Source: Zeus faber (Eukaryota; Chordata; Actinopteri; Zeiformes; Zeidae). Taken from it: DNA of 64,000 nucleotides. This document shows, in pieces, positions 63,999 through 64,000 of the stretch; position 1 is the first letter of the stretch; each line of letters opens with the position of its first letter. The translations under genes were made by a program, and so were the position numbers. The stretch is from contig OY482848.1 of assembly GCA_960531495.1 (NCBI GenBank), positions 17,191,458 through 17,255,457 on the forward strand, written 5' to 3'. The notes under the pieces are model-generated. The model was not told the DNA's origin. It did no database searches and was given only the letters and a program-made list of their open reading frames with translations.

Positions 63999-64000
63999 TT

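Overview
The window comes from a ray-finned (teleost) fish nuclear genome. The genes are split into many short exons with GT-AG introns and continuous reading phase. The encoded proteins are close to vertebrate ones. The non-coding DNA is full of long (AC)n tracts, Tc1-like transposons, a DIRS retroelement, hAT-like and other MITEs, and short retroposon tails typical of fish. No prokaryotic, organellar or viral genes were seen.

Three protein-coding genes explain essentially all conserved coding sequence. (1) arhgap10 (BAR-PH-RhoGAP, GRAF2-type) lies on the minus strand from its start codon at 43107 down to 5215. I place 19 coding exons with fully consistent phases. The serine-rich and SH3 exons are not present and should lie left of the window. 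(2) prmt9 (protein arginine methyltransferase 9) lies on the plus strand. Its 12 coding exons run from 47245 to 57666 and give a complete 860-residue protein; a probable 5' UTR exon ends at 46708. (3) tmem184c lies on the minus strand. Its last seven exons (63902 down to 61139) are present and the N-terminal exons are right of the window. From memory of mammalian maps, TMEM184C-PRMT9-ARHGAP10 are neighbours there too, so this looks like conserved vertebrate synteny. arhgap10 and prmt9 are head to head; prmt9 and tmem184c are tail to tail.

Layout: 1-5214 is arhgap10 intron with MITE remnants and an (AC)62 tract. 5215-30398 holds arhgap10 exons 19 to 2, with a Tc1 fossil, a TA-flanked MITE with a microsatellite core, hAT-like copies and many simple repeats between them. 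30399-42953 is the 12.6 kb first intron, containing a decayed DIRS element whose tyrosine recombinase was split by a short retroposon. 43108-46708 is the divergent promoter region; it holds a 2.4 kb inverted-repeat-bounded element that carries a 225-bp tandem array. 47243-57830 is prmt9. 57831-61138 holds a nearly full-length but dead Tc1 transposon. 61139-63902 is tmem184c.

I found no convincing new multi-gene system. The points most worth a second look are a GC-AG intron in arhgap10, a 62-nt frameshifting exon framed by two long UG-repeat tracts, the 225-bp array inside an inverted-repeat element at the divergent promoter, an (Asn-Pro)5 codon repeat in prmt9, the DIRS fossil interrupted by a retroposon, and three exact copies of a 14-bp motif in an arhgap10 intron.
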